NCBI GenBank assembly: GCA_035222895.1
Contig: JAVYIG010007867.1
Location: forward strand, 32,207 to 96,206
Direction of reading: 5' to 3'
Length of the DNA: 64,000 bases
DNA from: Strongylocentrotus droebachiensis
Lineage: Eukaryota > Echinodermata > Echinoidea > Camarodonta > Strongylocentrotidae
Both the position numbers and the translations under genes were made by a program. Numbering within the stretch: the first letter of the stretch is position 1; each line of letters starts with the position of its first letter. The notes under the pieces were generated by a model. That model ran no database searches. It had not been told where the DNA came from and worked only from the letters and a program-made list of their open reading frames with translations. Below, in pieces: positions 24,791 to 36,262 of the stretch.

Positions 24791-25774
24791 TAGGGGCATT
24801 TACACTGTCATCCAAACACGCCAAAAAATGCCAAACCGGAGCCTGACCGCGATGTTACCAAGGGCAACTACGCATTACCGGCAGAAATGCCAATTCCAAA
24901 ACATTCCAAATCGAAGTGTGATCTTTTGGCGTGTTTTGGCGTGTTTGGCAAGTATAAACGCTCGCAGTTGTAACATCGCGATGTTAGGTGACGTAACTTC
25001 AGGAGCGGAGCTAGATGTCGTCCTTAAAGAAAATGATAGAACGATATATACAAAGAATAACATAAGAGAAGGTGATAGAAGGAAGAAACAAATAATAACA
25101 TAAGGAATAACATAAGGAAAGACAGAAAGAGAAAGTGATAGAAAAAAGAAACAAAGAATAACATAAGGAAAGACAGAAAGAGAAAGTGATAGAATGATAA
25201 AAACAAAGAATAACATAAGGAAACACAGAAAGAGGAAGTGATAGAATGATAAAAAAACAAAGAATAACATAAGAGAAGGTGATACAAAAGGAAGAAACAA
25301 GGAATAACATAAGGAAAGACAGAAAGAGAAAGTGATAGAATGATAAAAACAAAGAATAAAATAAGGAAACACAGAAAGAGGAAGTGATAGAATGATAAAA
25401 AAACAAAGAATAACATAAGAGAAGGTGATACAAAAGGAAGAAACAAGGAATAACATAAGGAAAGACAGAAAGAGAAAGTGATAGAATGATAAAAACAAAG
25501 AATAACATAAGGAAACACCGAAAGAGGGAGTGATAGAAGGAAGTGATAAAGAATAACATAAGAGAAGGTGATAGAAGGAAAAACAAAGAATAACAAGGAA
25601 AGATAGAAAGAGGAAAGTGTTTGCATCGGAGTGCCGCGCATGCGCATTACCAACTGAAACACGCCAAAACATCACTGAGCTTTTCAGTCGGTGATGTTTC
25701 CGCACAAGTGTAAACGGGTGCGCGAAACATCGTGACTTTTCAAAATGAGGTATTTGACAGTATAAATGCGCCTA
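24791..25774. mobile_element. Non-autonomous DNA transposon with internal satellite
   Basis: The ends TAGGGGCATTTACACTGTCA (24791-24810) and TAGGCGCATTTATACTGTCA (reverse complement of 25755-25774) match at 18 of 20 positions. Subterminal CACGCCAAAA motifs lie in both orientations at about 24818, 24930 and 25662. The centre (25020-25615) is a purine-rich satellite. The termini begin and end in TA, consistent with a TA target, but no longer target duplication is visible. No transposase is encoded. Confidence 0.75.
25020..25615. repeat. Higher-order minisatellite, 146-bp period
   Basis: Units of AACATAAGGAAAGACAGAAA + GAGAAAGTGATAGAA + TGATAAAAACAAAGAA (~50 bp) alternate with an AACATAAGAGAAGGTGATA variant, giving a ~146-bp higher-order period (25261 repeats at 25407). 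All three minus-strand frames are open for long distances because the unit has no stops, so the apparent 190-276 aa proteins are artefacts. Confidence 0.9.
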
Positions 25775-26079
25775 GTGTTCAATTGAATCATGGAGATAAA
25801 AATCATAGCGAAATGAATTAAATTATCAGAAAAAGGTCAGTATCAAGGGATAGGGGTCCCTTCTTAGTCGAAACTAACCAGATTTATTTCCAGGGCAAAT
25901 TGATCCCTTGTGAGCCGCAGGGTGGTTATATTACAATAAGCATTAGCCCCGGGTGCGAAACATTAAAAGAGTTGAAAGTAGGAAAGGGGTATGGTTATTA
26001 TATATTATGATACACGATGATCAATACAGATAGGAAGTGTGGAGTGTGGAGAACGCAAACAGGGACGGACCAGGGGGCA
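25775..26079. other. Non-coding spacer
   Basis: Nothing recognised. Confidence 0.4.
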
Positions 26080-26184
26080 GGAACATTGGGAGAGAGAGAG
26101 GGAGAAAGATGGAGAGAGGGAGAGAGAGAGAGAGAGAGAGATGCATAGGACCTATGCATCTCTCGGGTATACAAAGAGAGAGAC

Positions 26185-26231
<47 letters not shown>

Positions 26232-26389
26232 GAGGTAAGGAGGAGCTGAATGGCGGATGGGAGAGATAGGGGAGAAACAAAGAGAGAGAGAAAGAGGGAG
26301 AAGGTGGAGAAACAAAGAAGAAATGACAGAAGAGGGAGAGGAAAAGAGGTGAGGAGGAGATAAAGCAGGGAGAGAGAGGAGAGAGGGAA

Positions 26390-26426
<37 letters not shown>

Positions 26427-26450
26427 CACAATATGGAGAGAGAGAGAGAG
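26080..26450. repeat. (GA)n array with embedded palindrome
   Basis: Imperfect GA dinucleotides. At 26136-26164 a near-perfect inverted repeat (GAGAGATGCATAGG / CCTATGCATCTCTC, one central base) interrupts the array. Confidence 0.9.
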
Positions 26451-27371
26451 AGATGTAGTGCTCTTATTCTTCGTCCATTGAGGATGCGGCAATAATATTT
26501 ATGAAGAAATTATTTGGGTTACGCCAGTGTACGCGCTCGGCATAAAAGATGACAAAATAGATAGAATTGGATCAAGTACCGATGTAAAATACATTGATGA
26601 TGGAATGCATCTTTAATGGCATTCTGATAAGAAAGATGAAATAGTAGTTTAATATTGGTCACTCGTTCATTCCACAGAGGATTAAGGGAATGGTCACTTC
26701 AAAGTAAGCCGACACCTCGTACGTTTGTAATCACTGAATCACTGAATGGATTCTGGGGGATAGAGGGCGTTATAATTATGAAATTTTTGTCTTGGTGTTA
26801 GAGAAAGAGTACGTCTGAAACTTATATGCCTCCTCTAACGGCTGGCTTTAATACACATATATTTTATAATAATATATGAGCTATGGATCTGTATTAATAA
26901 CAATGTACAGTGACTGGCTACATGTGGAGAATATGAGGTCTTACCTGGAATAAAATCACCAACGAGAAGGGGAGACGGTGTGGCTACCGAAATAAAAACT
27001 TCTGAAAAAAAGTAAAGTTTAAAAACTGAAAGAGTCTCAATTAGCAGGAAAATTCGCTTTACCAAAAACCTTTTGGATTGTACTCAATGATTGGGCCACA
27101 CATTATATGTGTTCACATTTTCCATGCCATAATGAATGCACGAATATTCAAAATTTGTCGACGGACGGAATTCAGATCCACACATGTTGTTTTTTTTCTT
27201 TTGTAGGAAGGACTCTATTTTCATCTAGTATTCATAGCCACTGTTGATTTCAAGTATATTCCTGATGTGATTCAAAATTATGGGATTAACAGAAGGCGAA
27301 GGATAAGAAAATATGCGGTCTTAGGAGGTTTCACGAGTCACGACTCCCTCCCCCTCAAAAAATAAATAGAG
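26451..27371. other. AT-rich non-coding stretch
   Basis: No element ends, tandem structure or supported exon. Confidence 0.45.
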
Positions 27372-28045
27372 TTAAAGGTAAAGACCAGTATTGGCAACGC
27401 CCCAATTTCAAAAAATGAAATGGAAGCTCTCATTACCAATCATGTGAAAGAATATGTTTTGACTAATACATGATGATAAAAAATTTGCCGGGAAACCGCC
27501 TACTAATTCATATATTTGGTAAATTTATTTCTCTCATGGTCTGGTGAGAGAGATAGGGTAGTCCCATATACATCTTTCTGTGTATAGTGCTTGTAACTTT
27601 ACGAAGAATGGGCCAAATTTCTTATCATTTTGATGATTCCAGAACCTTGCAGATGCTAGATGCTAGATGATCAGGGGCGGCGATTTCTGTTCATGACCGG
27701 GGGGGACGAAATGCGAGATTTTTTACAAGAATGTTATGCGAGGGAGCGTAGCGACCGAGCGAGAATTTTTTTGCAATTTTATTAGTCTAAACGCTGCACT
27801 CTTGGGCCCTCCGGAGCCTAAAAATGTATTGCAGTCATTATTCAGTATATGCTATACAATTTTGTTTGCACTTTTTCAAATTTTCCGGGGGGGACGATCC
27901 CCCCCTAAAAAATTTGAGGGGGGGACGTGTCCCCCCCGTCCCCCCCGGGATCGCCGCCCCTGTAGATGATCAACCTTTTCTGATCGATTCCACAACGTTT
28001 CTTTCACAATGCAATCGCATGACCATTACTGGTCTTTACCTTTAA
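27372..28045. mobile_element. MITE-like element, TTAAAGG group, split by a nested insertion
   Basis: The left end TTAAAGGTAAAGACCAGTA (27372-27390) is identical to the reverse complement of the right end (28027-28045), and similarity continues through TTGG/ATGG. Removing the nested hAT-type element and one target duplication leaves about 375 bp, close to the 1512 and 7938 copies. Both ends carry TTAA. A related half-copy (TTTCTTTCACAATGCAA..GACCAGTAT) appears near 38503-38552. Confidence 0.8.
27672..27962. mobile_element. hAT-type MITE with perfect 8-bp target duplication
   Basis: CAGGGGCGGCGAT at the left and its reverse complement at the right (ATCGCCGCCCCTG) are typical hAT-type termini. 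TAGATGAT occurs immediately outside both ends (27664-27671 and 27963-27970), an 8-bp target duplication as expected of hAT transposition. The 291-bp interior has GAGGGAGCGTAGCGACCGAG and G/C-run-rich ends, with no transposase. It sits inside 27372-28045, so it is the younger insertion. Confidence 0.9.
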
Positions 28046-29184
28046 TAATTTCCTGTTTTTCATAAAATACAAGACTTTAATTAAAACATATTAGAAGCAT
28101 AAGCATTACATTTACGGTATAAATGGAAAAAGAAACGAATTCACTGCAAGATGGCTTTATATGTTGAAGCATGTATTTGAATGATGTATACAAATATTGT
28201 TCTGATATTTGTTGTATAAAATGTAAAAGTATAGTTCTTTTGTTTGTAATGACATTAAAATTTGCCAATCGGGCCAAAGATATGGAGACAAAAATTAAAA
28301 TAAGTAAAGACGATTTTCAATCTACGACGATAGTACATGTAAGTGCTTTTTGGTGAACACTTACAACTCATCATTATAAATTCGTCTTTGTCAATGGATC
28401 CGAATTATTGCACGCGATATTTTTCATTTCAAAATAACAATAATTAAAGGACTTTCGCTTTACGTAAACAACGTCGACGATTCAAGATTCAACATTTAAT
28501 ATCAATTAAAACATACATGTATATTCGCAGCCGGATAGTTAAATCGTGACAATGTTTTACGGATTTTTTTTTAAAAAGTAAAACAAAGTTTGTAATATAC
28601 AAAAGTACAATTATAATGAATATACACACGTACATGTATATAAAAACAAATCAAGGAACAGAAATATAATATAAATGTAAATGCAATTGTAATAACAAAT
28701 ATTAACCAATTCCAATTGTGAATAATGTTGTTTGTTTTCGTTATTGTTGTATTCGTTGTCGTTGTCGAAGGAAAGAAAATATAAGAATATGTTTGAAGTA
28801 ATGGATATATCATGACGGTTGAGAGTGGTAATATAGTGGAAAAGATCATAGATAATTTGTAATGGAGGGGGTGTAATGATGATTGTGTTTTGTATGCGCA
28901 ATCACGGCCTGGTACTCAAGTAAGTGGTGCATTTTGCGGGCCCTGAATCGTTTCGGGTCAAGAGTGTCATGCACTCGAGGGCCCCCACGTTTCTCCACCG
29001 TTTACTTTGCTTTGATGCAATGGCGTAGCCCCTTCGTCGAAGGGGAAGAATTGGGGGTTCTGGGACCCGAGACCCGCCCAATCACCATTTTGTAATATCT
29101 TTGCATTAATTGGAAAACGAATTGTTTTGTTTTGTGTAAGTGTTTGTGGGGTGGGTGTGTTATTTTTCTGTTGATAGTATTATA
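28046..29184. other. AT-rich non-coding stretch
   Basis: Mostly AT-rich. A GC-richer patch at 28935-29075 contains ATGGCGTAGCCCC, a motif seen at ends of some repeats, but no partner end was found. No gene. Confidence 0.4.
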
Positions 29185-29205
29185 ATTAGTAGTAGTAGTA
29201 GTAAC

Positions 29206-29245
<40 letters not shown>

Positions 29246-29441
29246 CTAGTAGTAGTAGTAGTAATAGTAGTAGTAATATAGTTGAAGTTGTACATGTAGT
29301 TGTTGTTGTTGTTGTTGATGTTGTTGTAACATCAGCAACAGCAACATCAGAGCAACCACAGCAGCAGTAGTAATATTAGTAGTGGTAGTAGTAGTAGTAG
29401 CAGTATAAGTGAAGTAGTAGTAGTAGTAGTAGTAGTAGTGG

Positions 29442-29492
<51 letters not shown>

Positions 29493-29578
29493 CGCAGTAG
29501 TAGTAGTGTTAATAGCGCCGTATAGGAGTAGCATCAGCAGTAGTAGTAGTAGTAAAGTACATGTATTAGTAGCAGCAG

Positions 29579-29632
<54 letters not shown>

Positions 29633-29640
29633 CAGTAGGT
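29185..29640. repeat. (AGT)n microsatellite cluster
   Basis: Long AGT/GTA trinucleotide runs at 29188-29280, 29372-29500 and 29570-29640, with (GTT)n and AGC variants between. Poly-Ser, poly-Val, poly-Thr and poly-Leu frames arise from it. Confidence 0.95.
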
Positions 29641-30094
29641 GAAAAATACATTGTCCTGTGCGTGCATTGAGGGGGGAGGGGTAGATCTAATCATCACGAA
29701 CGCGCACAGATAGGTTTCTCAAAATGACATTCCTATGAGATAGATGCATCTATATACATGTAATAAGACTGGTCGGACTATCACAACGAAACCATTTAAG
29801 AGTTTCAAACGGAATTAACACTTCACATCCCTCAACTTCCGTCCCGTTAACGGTTACGCGTGGATTATCACAATCGGACGGACATGGAAATGCTTCCTGC
29901 GGAAGCGGGTGCCCCCCGTGGGCATTTCGGCATGGCTACGCCACCATCCAGACGCGACGCCATTACCCGTCTTCCCACCCTCCAAATCACAATTCAGAAG
30001 ATGTGATCTAATACCCGCCCCGCTCTTGATCCCTGGCTGTGACTTGAAGTAGAAATGCCCCCACCGTTTCCTGCCATTCACAAGAATGTTTCCC
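29641..30094. other. GC-richer non-coding patch
   Basis: About 29840-30060 has a higher GC content than its surroundings and a 100-codon minus-strand frame (29854-30156). No domain is recognisable, and the frame runs into the adjacent minisatellite, so I do not call a gene. Confidence 0.35.
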
Positions 30095-30605
30095 ATTAGC
30101 ATAATTCCAAGGCAACGAGGAACAACGAGTTTTAATATCAACATTTTTTCCACCACTTAAAAAAGAGTATGCGATTCGTTCCACGTCTCCATTTTTATGC
30201 TCCTTTTTTCGAGTCTGAGTCCTGATTCCTTTGAACTACGTTTATTATAATAATTTGAAGGCAACAAGGAACAACGACTTTTAATATCAACATTTTTCCA
30301 CCACTTAAAAGAGAGTATGCGATTCGTTTCACGTCTCCATTTTTATGCTCCTTTTTTTCGAGTCTGAATCCTGATTCCTTTGAACTATATGAGACGTTTA
30401 TTATAATAATTTGAAAGCGACAAAGAGAAACCTTGGTAATATCAATATTTGTCCACCTCTTCAAAGAGTATGCGATTTGTTTCACGTCTCCATTTTTTTG
30501 TTTTATATATATGTAACTTTTTCTTTTAGCATAATTGCAAGACAATAACAAGAGAACATTTCAATACCATATTTCCCATCACAAAAAAGAGTATGCGATT
30601 CGTTC
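30095..30605. repeat. Minisatellite, ~150-bp unit
   Basis: AGAGTATGCGATTCGTT recurs at about 30164, 30312, 30465 and 30588, with intervening CACGTCTCCATTTTTATG, GAGTCTGA.TCCTGATTCC and AATATCAACATTTTTCCACC segments. This gives spacings of about 148, 153 and 123 bases. Copies 1 and 2 are nearly identical and later ones decay. Confidence 0.9.
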
Positions 30606-30624
30606 AATATTTTCCTTTAACATA

Positions 30625-30693
30625 CCCCCCCCCCCCCCCACCACCACCACCACCTCTCATCCCCCCTCTCTCTCTCTCTCTCTCTCTCTTTCT
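30625..30693. repeat. Compound C-run/(CCA)n/(CT)n
   Basis: C15, then (CCA)5, then CCCCCC(TC)n in one tract. Confidence 0.9.
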
Positions 30694-31981
30694 TTCACCC
30701 ATTCTTTGTTTTTGTGAGATTCATTTAAAGGTTTTGTGACCTTTTACTGCATTTCCTGAATACAAATGTAGTTCTTATACTACCCCTTCCCCTCTTTTGG
30801 CCTTCATTGTTATTACGATCATGTTTTGTGGGTGTTGTTCTTTTTAATATACCTTCTTACTCCTGCACAATTATTTGAATACAAAAGAATTAGCCTTGTT
30901 TGTATCTCTCATAAATAACTATCTCTCTCTCTCTCTCTCTCAGTTCGTTATCTTCTCCATCTTTTACACTGCACAAACAATCTACAAGGGTTTAGAAATA
31001 GAATCAGAAATGGTACTCCTAAGTAGGGCGATGTAAATAAAAATCATTAAATGCCTCAATACCTAAAAGGAAGCTCCTCAACGAATCGATCACGGTTTAT
31101 TATCAGCTTTGAATGCACTGTATATGTTATCAAAACTATTTGTATCTGTCGCACCACGCGTTTTCATATGCAATCTTTCTATAACTGTTTAGCATCTGGA
31201 AGAACTAGTCGGATTAATGATTTTTTTGCCTCATTTAATTCATAAACTATGAAGAAGAGAAACATGTTGATTCTGTATTGAATATCAGCATACAGCATAA
31301 TCTTTTAATATGTATTGATATCCCAATCGCAAAAACTTTCCAATCGAAATAATTCAATAGCTATGTGAGTAATATCTTAAAATGTATGAGCATTTACACG
31401 TACAACCCGATTACGATATCGATATTGTTATTGCCCTTGAAATGTTTTGTTGAAAGTCCTCGCTTTCCTGCCTAATTATGCTTAATGATCCCTTAACAAT
31501 ATTATTGTTGCATTGCTCTTGAGCTGCAATATATGGTATCTAACATTGAAGCAATGTCTTTGACCCACAAGATGTAAGCAAAAAATTCCTACAATTGATT
31601 CGATAGTTCTACATGTACTTCCAAGAAAGCGACATTAAGATATTTTATTGCGATGCATTAACTCACTTGTTTAGAAATTTATGTTATACACATACCAACC
31701 CTAGTATACTTCTATAAGGGCGGCATTGAATTGTTATGTCATATTCTCTTCTTATTGTTTTTTTATTGTAGAATTATAAAAGCATGAATATGAAGTTATT
31801 TCATTCCGTGCAATAATTCATAGTTGTCATTATAATACCTCTACATTGTTGTGCCAATTAGGGTCATTGCAAAAATATGCAAAGCAAATGTATTTTTGAA
31901 ATGCTTCAATAGTTTGATGGGTTCGATACAAAGATTGGATGTGTTTTTCACTATTCATTCTTCGTTTTCACCTTTAAGCAA
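30694..31981. other. AT-rich non-coding stretch
   Basis: A short (CT)n lies at 30919-30941. Otherwise there are no repeats or supported exons. Confidence 0.45.
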
Positions 31982-32232
31982 ACCAAGAGAGAGAGTGAGA
32001 GCGAGTGAGAGGGAGAGAGAGAGAAAGAGAGAAAGAGAGAGAGGGGGATCGAGACAAGGGAAAAGTTGGAGGTGAGATATGGATGGGGGAAGTAAAAGAG
32101 TGAGAGAAAGAGAGAAGGAGAAGGAAATTGTTGAAGAAGGGAGAGAGAGAGAGAGAGAGATACAGACAGACAGAGAAAGAGAGAGACTTTAATAACGAAG
32201 AGAAGTATAAGAAGAAATAAAGCAAAAGAGAT

Positions 32233-32282
<50 letters not shown>
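31982..32282. repeat. (GA)n microsatellite cluster
   Basis: GA runs at about 31986-32044, 32142-32162 and 32237-32281, with purine-rich sequence between. The minus-strand Ser/Leu frame is an artefact. Confidence 0.9.
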
Positions 32283-32285
<3 letters not shown>

Positions 32286-33348
32286 GAGAGAACCTGGCAC
32301 CGTGGTTTATAATTAAGAGTATGAACACGTCGCAAGGCCTTTGCACTCTGGGCCATGATAGTGTATAGTAACTAGGGCGAACACTCGAATATTTGGTCCA
32401 ATTACCCTCTCTCTCTCTACCTATAAGAGCTAGATATTATGAATGGGGCATCGACGATCATCCCAAGACGGAGAAATGGATCAATGGGGCAGGAATTATT
32501 GGCTGATATTTCGGGAAGAAATAGTCTCAGCAAGTGTAATGTTTCTCCTTGGAGTTAGGCTGTAATTGTTTGGGCTAGAGAGCGTCGAGTTTAGCCCCCA
32601 GCAGTCGGGGGTGTTCTGTCGTATCTTCAGCATCATTTCGATCGACTAGACACTACTTGAGATGGTTTCGAGTGTTCAGCCTACGAGAGGTTGTTCATCC
32701 CCTCTTTGTGTCCTTACTTGTTTATCTTTATCAATTCAAATTTATATGGAATCATTTCGGTTTCATTCACATTAATGATACTTCTTTATTTTCTCTTGAT
32801 AATAGCTATTTTTTTAAATAATGGTATGTACGTGAATAGCGTGATACAGAGCACGAAGCAAAAAAAAAAATAGGTAATTGCAGAGGGTGTAGCCCCAATG
32901 CCCGCCCCTCTCTTCATTATTGTCGTTATTGCTTGAAAAATACAAGTAGTTTATCCACCTTCTGAATTTGCATTATTATTAATTTTTGTTTTGTTCTGCA
33001 TCAAGTCTTTATAATCTTATTGTTTTTTCACATCTTAGATTATCGCATTCCCATACGATGTATATGCATGTATATTTTGTCAAAATATAATTATTTACTT
33101 TGTGATCAATATCATAATGTTTAGGAAGGAGACTCTTCAATAATGTTGCCAATTTGTTTTTGAGTTTCTGATGGTATAACTCTATTATCAAATACCCATT
33201 TACTTAAATTGTACATGTATTAAGTAGAATTGTTGCCGAGCTAGCGCCATGAGCGTCCATGGAAGGTATGTGCGCTTTATAAGCTTACACTATCATTAAA
33301 ACGGTTCATGAACTCTTTTTTGTAAAAATATAAACAATTTGGAATAAT
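32283..33348. other. Non-coding stretch
   Basis: No recognisable genes or elements. A short inverted GCCCCCAGCAGTCGGGGG occurs near 32595. Confidence 0.45.
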
Positions 33349-33418
33349 TTTTTTTTTCTCTCTCTCTCTCTCTCTCTCTCACTTTTCCTCACTCTATCTC
33401 TCTCTCTCTCCCTTTCTC

Positions 33419-33451
<33 letters not shown>

Positions 33452-33475
33452 TTACATCTCTCCCGCAGAGTCTCT
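33349..33475. repeat. (CT)n microsatellite
   Basis: TCTC runs with CCC and CACTT interruptions. Confidence 0.9.
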
Positions 33476-35151
33476 TGCTCTCCTTCTCCATGTATTACTA
33501 TCATCACCTTTACTCTCATACGTCACGATGCAGTTTCACAGAAACAATGATTCAAACACCAATGTTTTCTTCGGATTCAGCATCTTTCGAGTGCAAACAA
33601 ATAAAATAAAGAAACTGCGCCCCAGGCCGCATTTATTTCCCTTCTCCCTCGAGGCTGATGTCTCATAATTTCGTCCATCACATTACCTTAATACCCCCTC
33701 ACCGTCATCACCATCATACGTGGAAAATCTTATATATCATGATCAATTTTTTGTTTCCTTGAAGAAGAAAAAAGGTTTATACGAGTTATGAGAGGTTGAA
33801 CGGAAATGGACAATTGAATACACGTGGTGGGCTGAACCATGAACCTGCCGGTCTATCAATCAACACCACCCCGGTCACGTGGGACCAAGAAGGGGGTTAT
33901 TCGTGCGCCCCTCTGAAGACTTTTATTACCCATCCCCCTGAACGTCCTACCTCTGTGTTTAAAGTCGCTCTTATTGTCGTCATCGCGTCACAACGATAAT
34001 TAAAGGCATTGGGGCAATGATCTGTTCTAATGTGGAAAACAGGTTTGTTTGTTTGTTTGTTTGTTTATTTTTTTCGAGTTATGGACAATGCTCTTTCTGT
34101 TTGTATTATTATATAGAGGCGCAAAATAAAAGACATATTTCATGTATATAAAGTCGAAGAGATATCGAATTATTTAGCTAAATTCAGAGAAAATGTAAAT
34201 ATATTTGTTAAAGAATATTGAAGTGATATTATCTGAGTACTTATTATTAGGCTGGGTTCAACGTTGAGTCAGTTTTACCGAACAAAATATAACTTAAACT
34301 TCGGTTCTGATTCACTTAAAAACATTGGACCCGATTTAGACCGAAGTTATGCAGCGTTTGGTTTAATCTTTCCCAGAAAGTAGACCTGTTCTTTTTTCTC
34401 CTTACTCTCCCTTTCATTCGCTTTAATTATCCCACCCTACAGTCTCTTTTAGTGTCCACTAATTCCCCCAGACAATTGACTCATCTATACTCGAAGAAGA
34501 TGAGGGAGAATATACTTCAATCTGTTTGATTTTGCTTTTTAAATTTGACTTGCCCGGTTGTCACACAAACACATGATGAATATATTACTTTCTATGTCGG
34601 AGAGGCCCTTGCGGTTAACTTTCTAGAGATGTTCCAGAAATATCCAAGGGAACCTTTAATTCTTGCCAGGAAAAGAATTGATTAAATGACACACAATACC
34701 ATGTACATATTACCGTCGAGTTCCGTCAACATGTGTTTTCGAAGTCCGCCCTCACCCCGCGAGGGGAAATTCAAAATGACAGCTCAGAACTTCATCTCAA
34801 AGAAGTCGGAGAAATTAATCGAAGAATCATAGTTTGCCCCGGCGAAAACTTGGTTACATGCCCGCGAGGCACGGTTTCACAACAGTCGAGAAATATTGTT
34901 TTAATTTCTGATAGGAATCTCCTTTTAATCTTCTAAAAAACGAGAGTAAACGTTATGAATTTTATAGAAGATCGTGCAATCTTGCATCGTTGCGTGTTTG
35001 ACACGCAGTATGACCGTTCGTTAACCTTGCTGTTCTGTTCATTGTTTTAATACCAGATTCTTTAGCTTGGAAGGTAAGATATTTCTTTCGAGGTTTCTCT
35101 CATAATTTCTCCTTGAGGTAGCAAATCTCTACAATCAGACAATATAACCTG
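33476..35151. other. Non-coding stretch
   Basis: Contains (GTTT)5 at about 34045-34065. Frames of 67 codons at 33796 and 34733 lack motifs. No gene supported. Confidence 0.45.
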
Positions 35152-36262
35152 GGGGTGTTTCACAAAGACTAAGATCGACTTCAGTTAGACTTGAGCTATG
35201 CACACTAAGAAAAAATGGTGCAACTATGCACCTTTAGGGGTTCAAACCGATGCAACAATAGCAGCACCTTTAGGGGTTAAATCCTGCACCCTTTTTAAAG
35301 GTGCGATCCTGCACCCTTCAAAAGGGTGCCAGATTGAACCTTTTGGGGGAAATGTTAGTACCCTTTATGGTTCAATCCTGCACCTTTAGGGGTGCAAACC
35401 GATGCAACAATAGCAGCACCTTTAGGGGTTAAATCCTGCACCCTTTAGGAGGGTGCCAGAATGCACCTTTTAGGAGACATGTTAGTACCTTTAATGGTTC
35501 AATCCTGCTCCTTTAGGGGTGCAAACCGTTGCAATAGCAGCACCTTAAGAGGTTCAATCCTGCACCCTTTAAAAGGTGCAATCCTGCACCCATCATTGAG
35601 GAATACTCGTGACATTTGCTCGTACACAAATACGTATTAAACATGTATGATGTTTCTTGGTTAGTAATCATATAATCAATATATATATTGCTAAAACGTG
35701 AATGTAATTGTAACATGATCAGACAAAATAATCTATTGGTTAATGATTGCCGAAGGAAAATAAAAATCACAAAATTGATGTGCATTGTCATAATTTGATT
35801 AACAAATAATATGATAAATGTATTTTTATGTGAACACGTGGAAAGTAATCATGAATATGCATGCAATATGCAAACTTTTATTTTGCACCTTTTTGGGTCG
35901 TTAGGGTTCATTTTTGTGGGAAGGGTGCAAAATCTTATATTGCACCCTATTTTGAACCCCTTTTCCTTCAATAGGGTTCATTTTTATGAAAAGGGTGCAA
36001 ACTCTTATTTTGCACCCTTTTTTGCACCCTTTTTTCTTAGAGTGTGGCAGGCCTTTCATGCCATTAGTTCCTCTGACCATTCCTGGCATTGGTCTCTCAA
36101 GGTACGTACAAATCATGGTCACAAATGAACAGAATTAATATTTGTTGATAGCTCATTATTGAAGGAAATTTTCATATCTAAAGATCATAATTGAGATACT
36201 AATGGTGAGAGCAACCAGTGGCATGAATGGCCTGCCATAGTTCAATTCCAACTTAAGTCGAT
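35152..36262. mobile_element. Inverted-repeat element carrying a nested insertion
   Basis: The left arm (35152-35200 continuing at 36047-36073) reads GGGGTGTTTCACAAAG..ATCGACTTCAGTTAGACTTG..GGCAGGCCTTTCATGCCAT. The right arm (36208-36262) is its approximate reverse complement from ATCGACTT through GCATGAATGGCCTGCC; the outermost ~25 bp are missing or changed on the right. Without the insert it would be ~265 bp. The GGGTGTTTCACAAAG start is shared with the element at 47315. Confidence 0.75.
35201..36044. mobile_element. GGGTGCA-repeat element with inverted ends
   Basis: The left end CACACTAAGAAAAAATGGTG and the right end, whose reverse complement is CACTCTAAGAAAAAAGGGTG, are near-perfect inverted repeats. 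TG flanks both sides (35199-35200 and 36045-36046) as a 2-bp target duplication. The left part is a tandem array (~150-bp unit, then ~120 bp) of AGCACCTTTAGGGGTTAAAT + CCTGCACCCTTT modules (35238, 35390, 35513). The centre is AT-rich unique sequence, and the right part has GGGTGCAAAAT..TTTTGCACCC modules. No protein is encoded. Confidence 0.8.

Noticed and set aside
24875..25705. Three overlapping long minus-strand open frames (190-276 codons), Phe/Leu/Ser-rich and membrane-protein-like
   Set aside because: All three frames are open because the minisatellite unit lacks stops on that strand; the peptides are repeat translations.
25998..26492. Ser/Leu-rich frame of 164 codons over the GA array
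   Set aside because: Dinucleotide repeat with no stops on the minus strand.
35201..36044. CRISPR-like array because of regular short repeats
   Set aside because: The units are contiguous degenerate GCACC(C)TTT modules without unique spacers, with transposon ends and in a eukaryotic setting.
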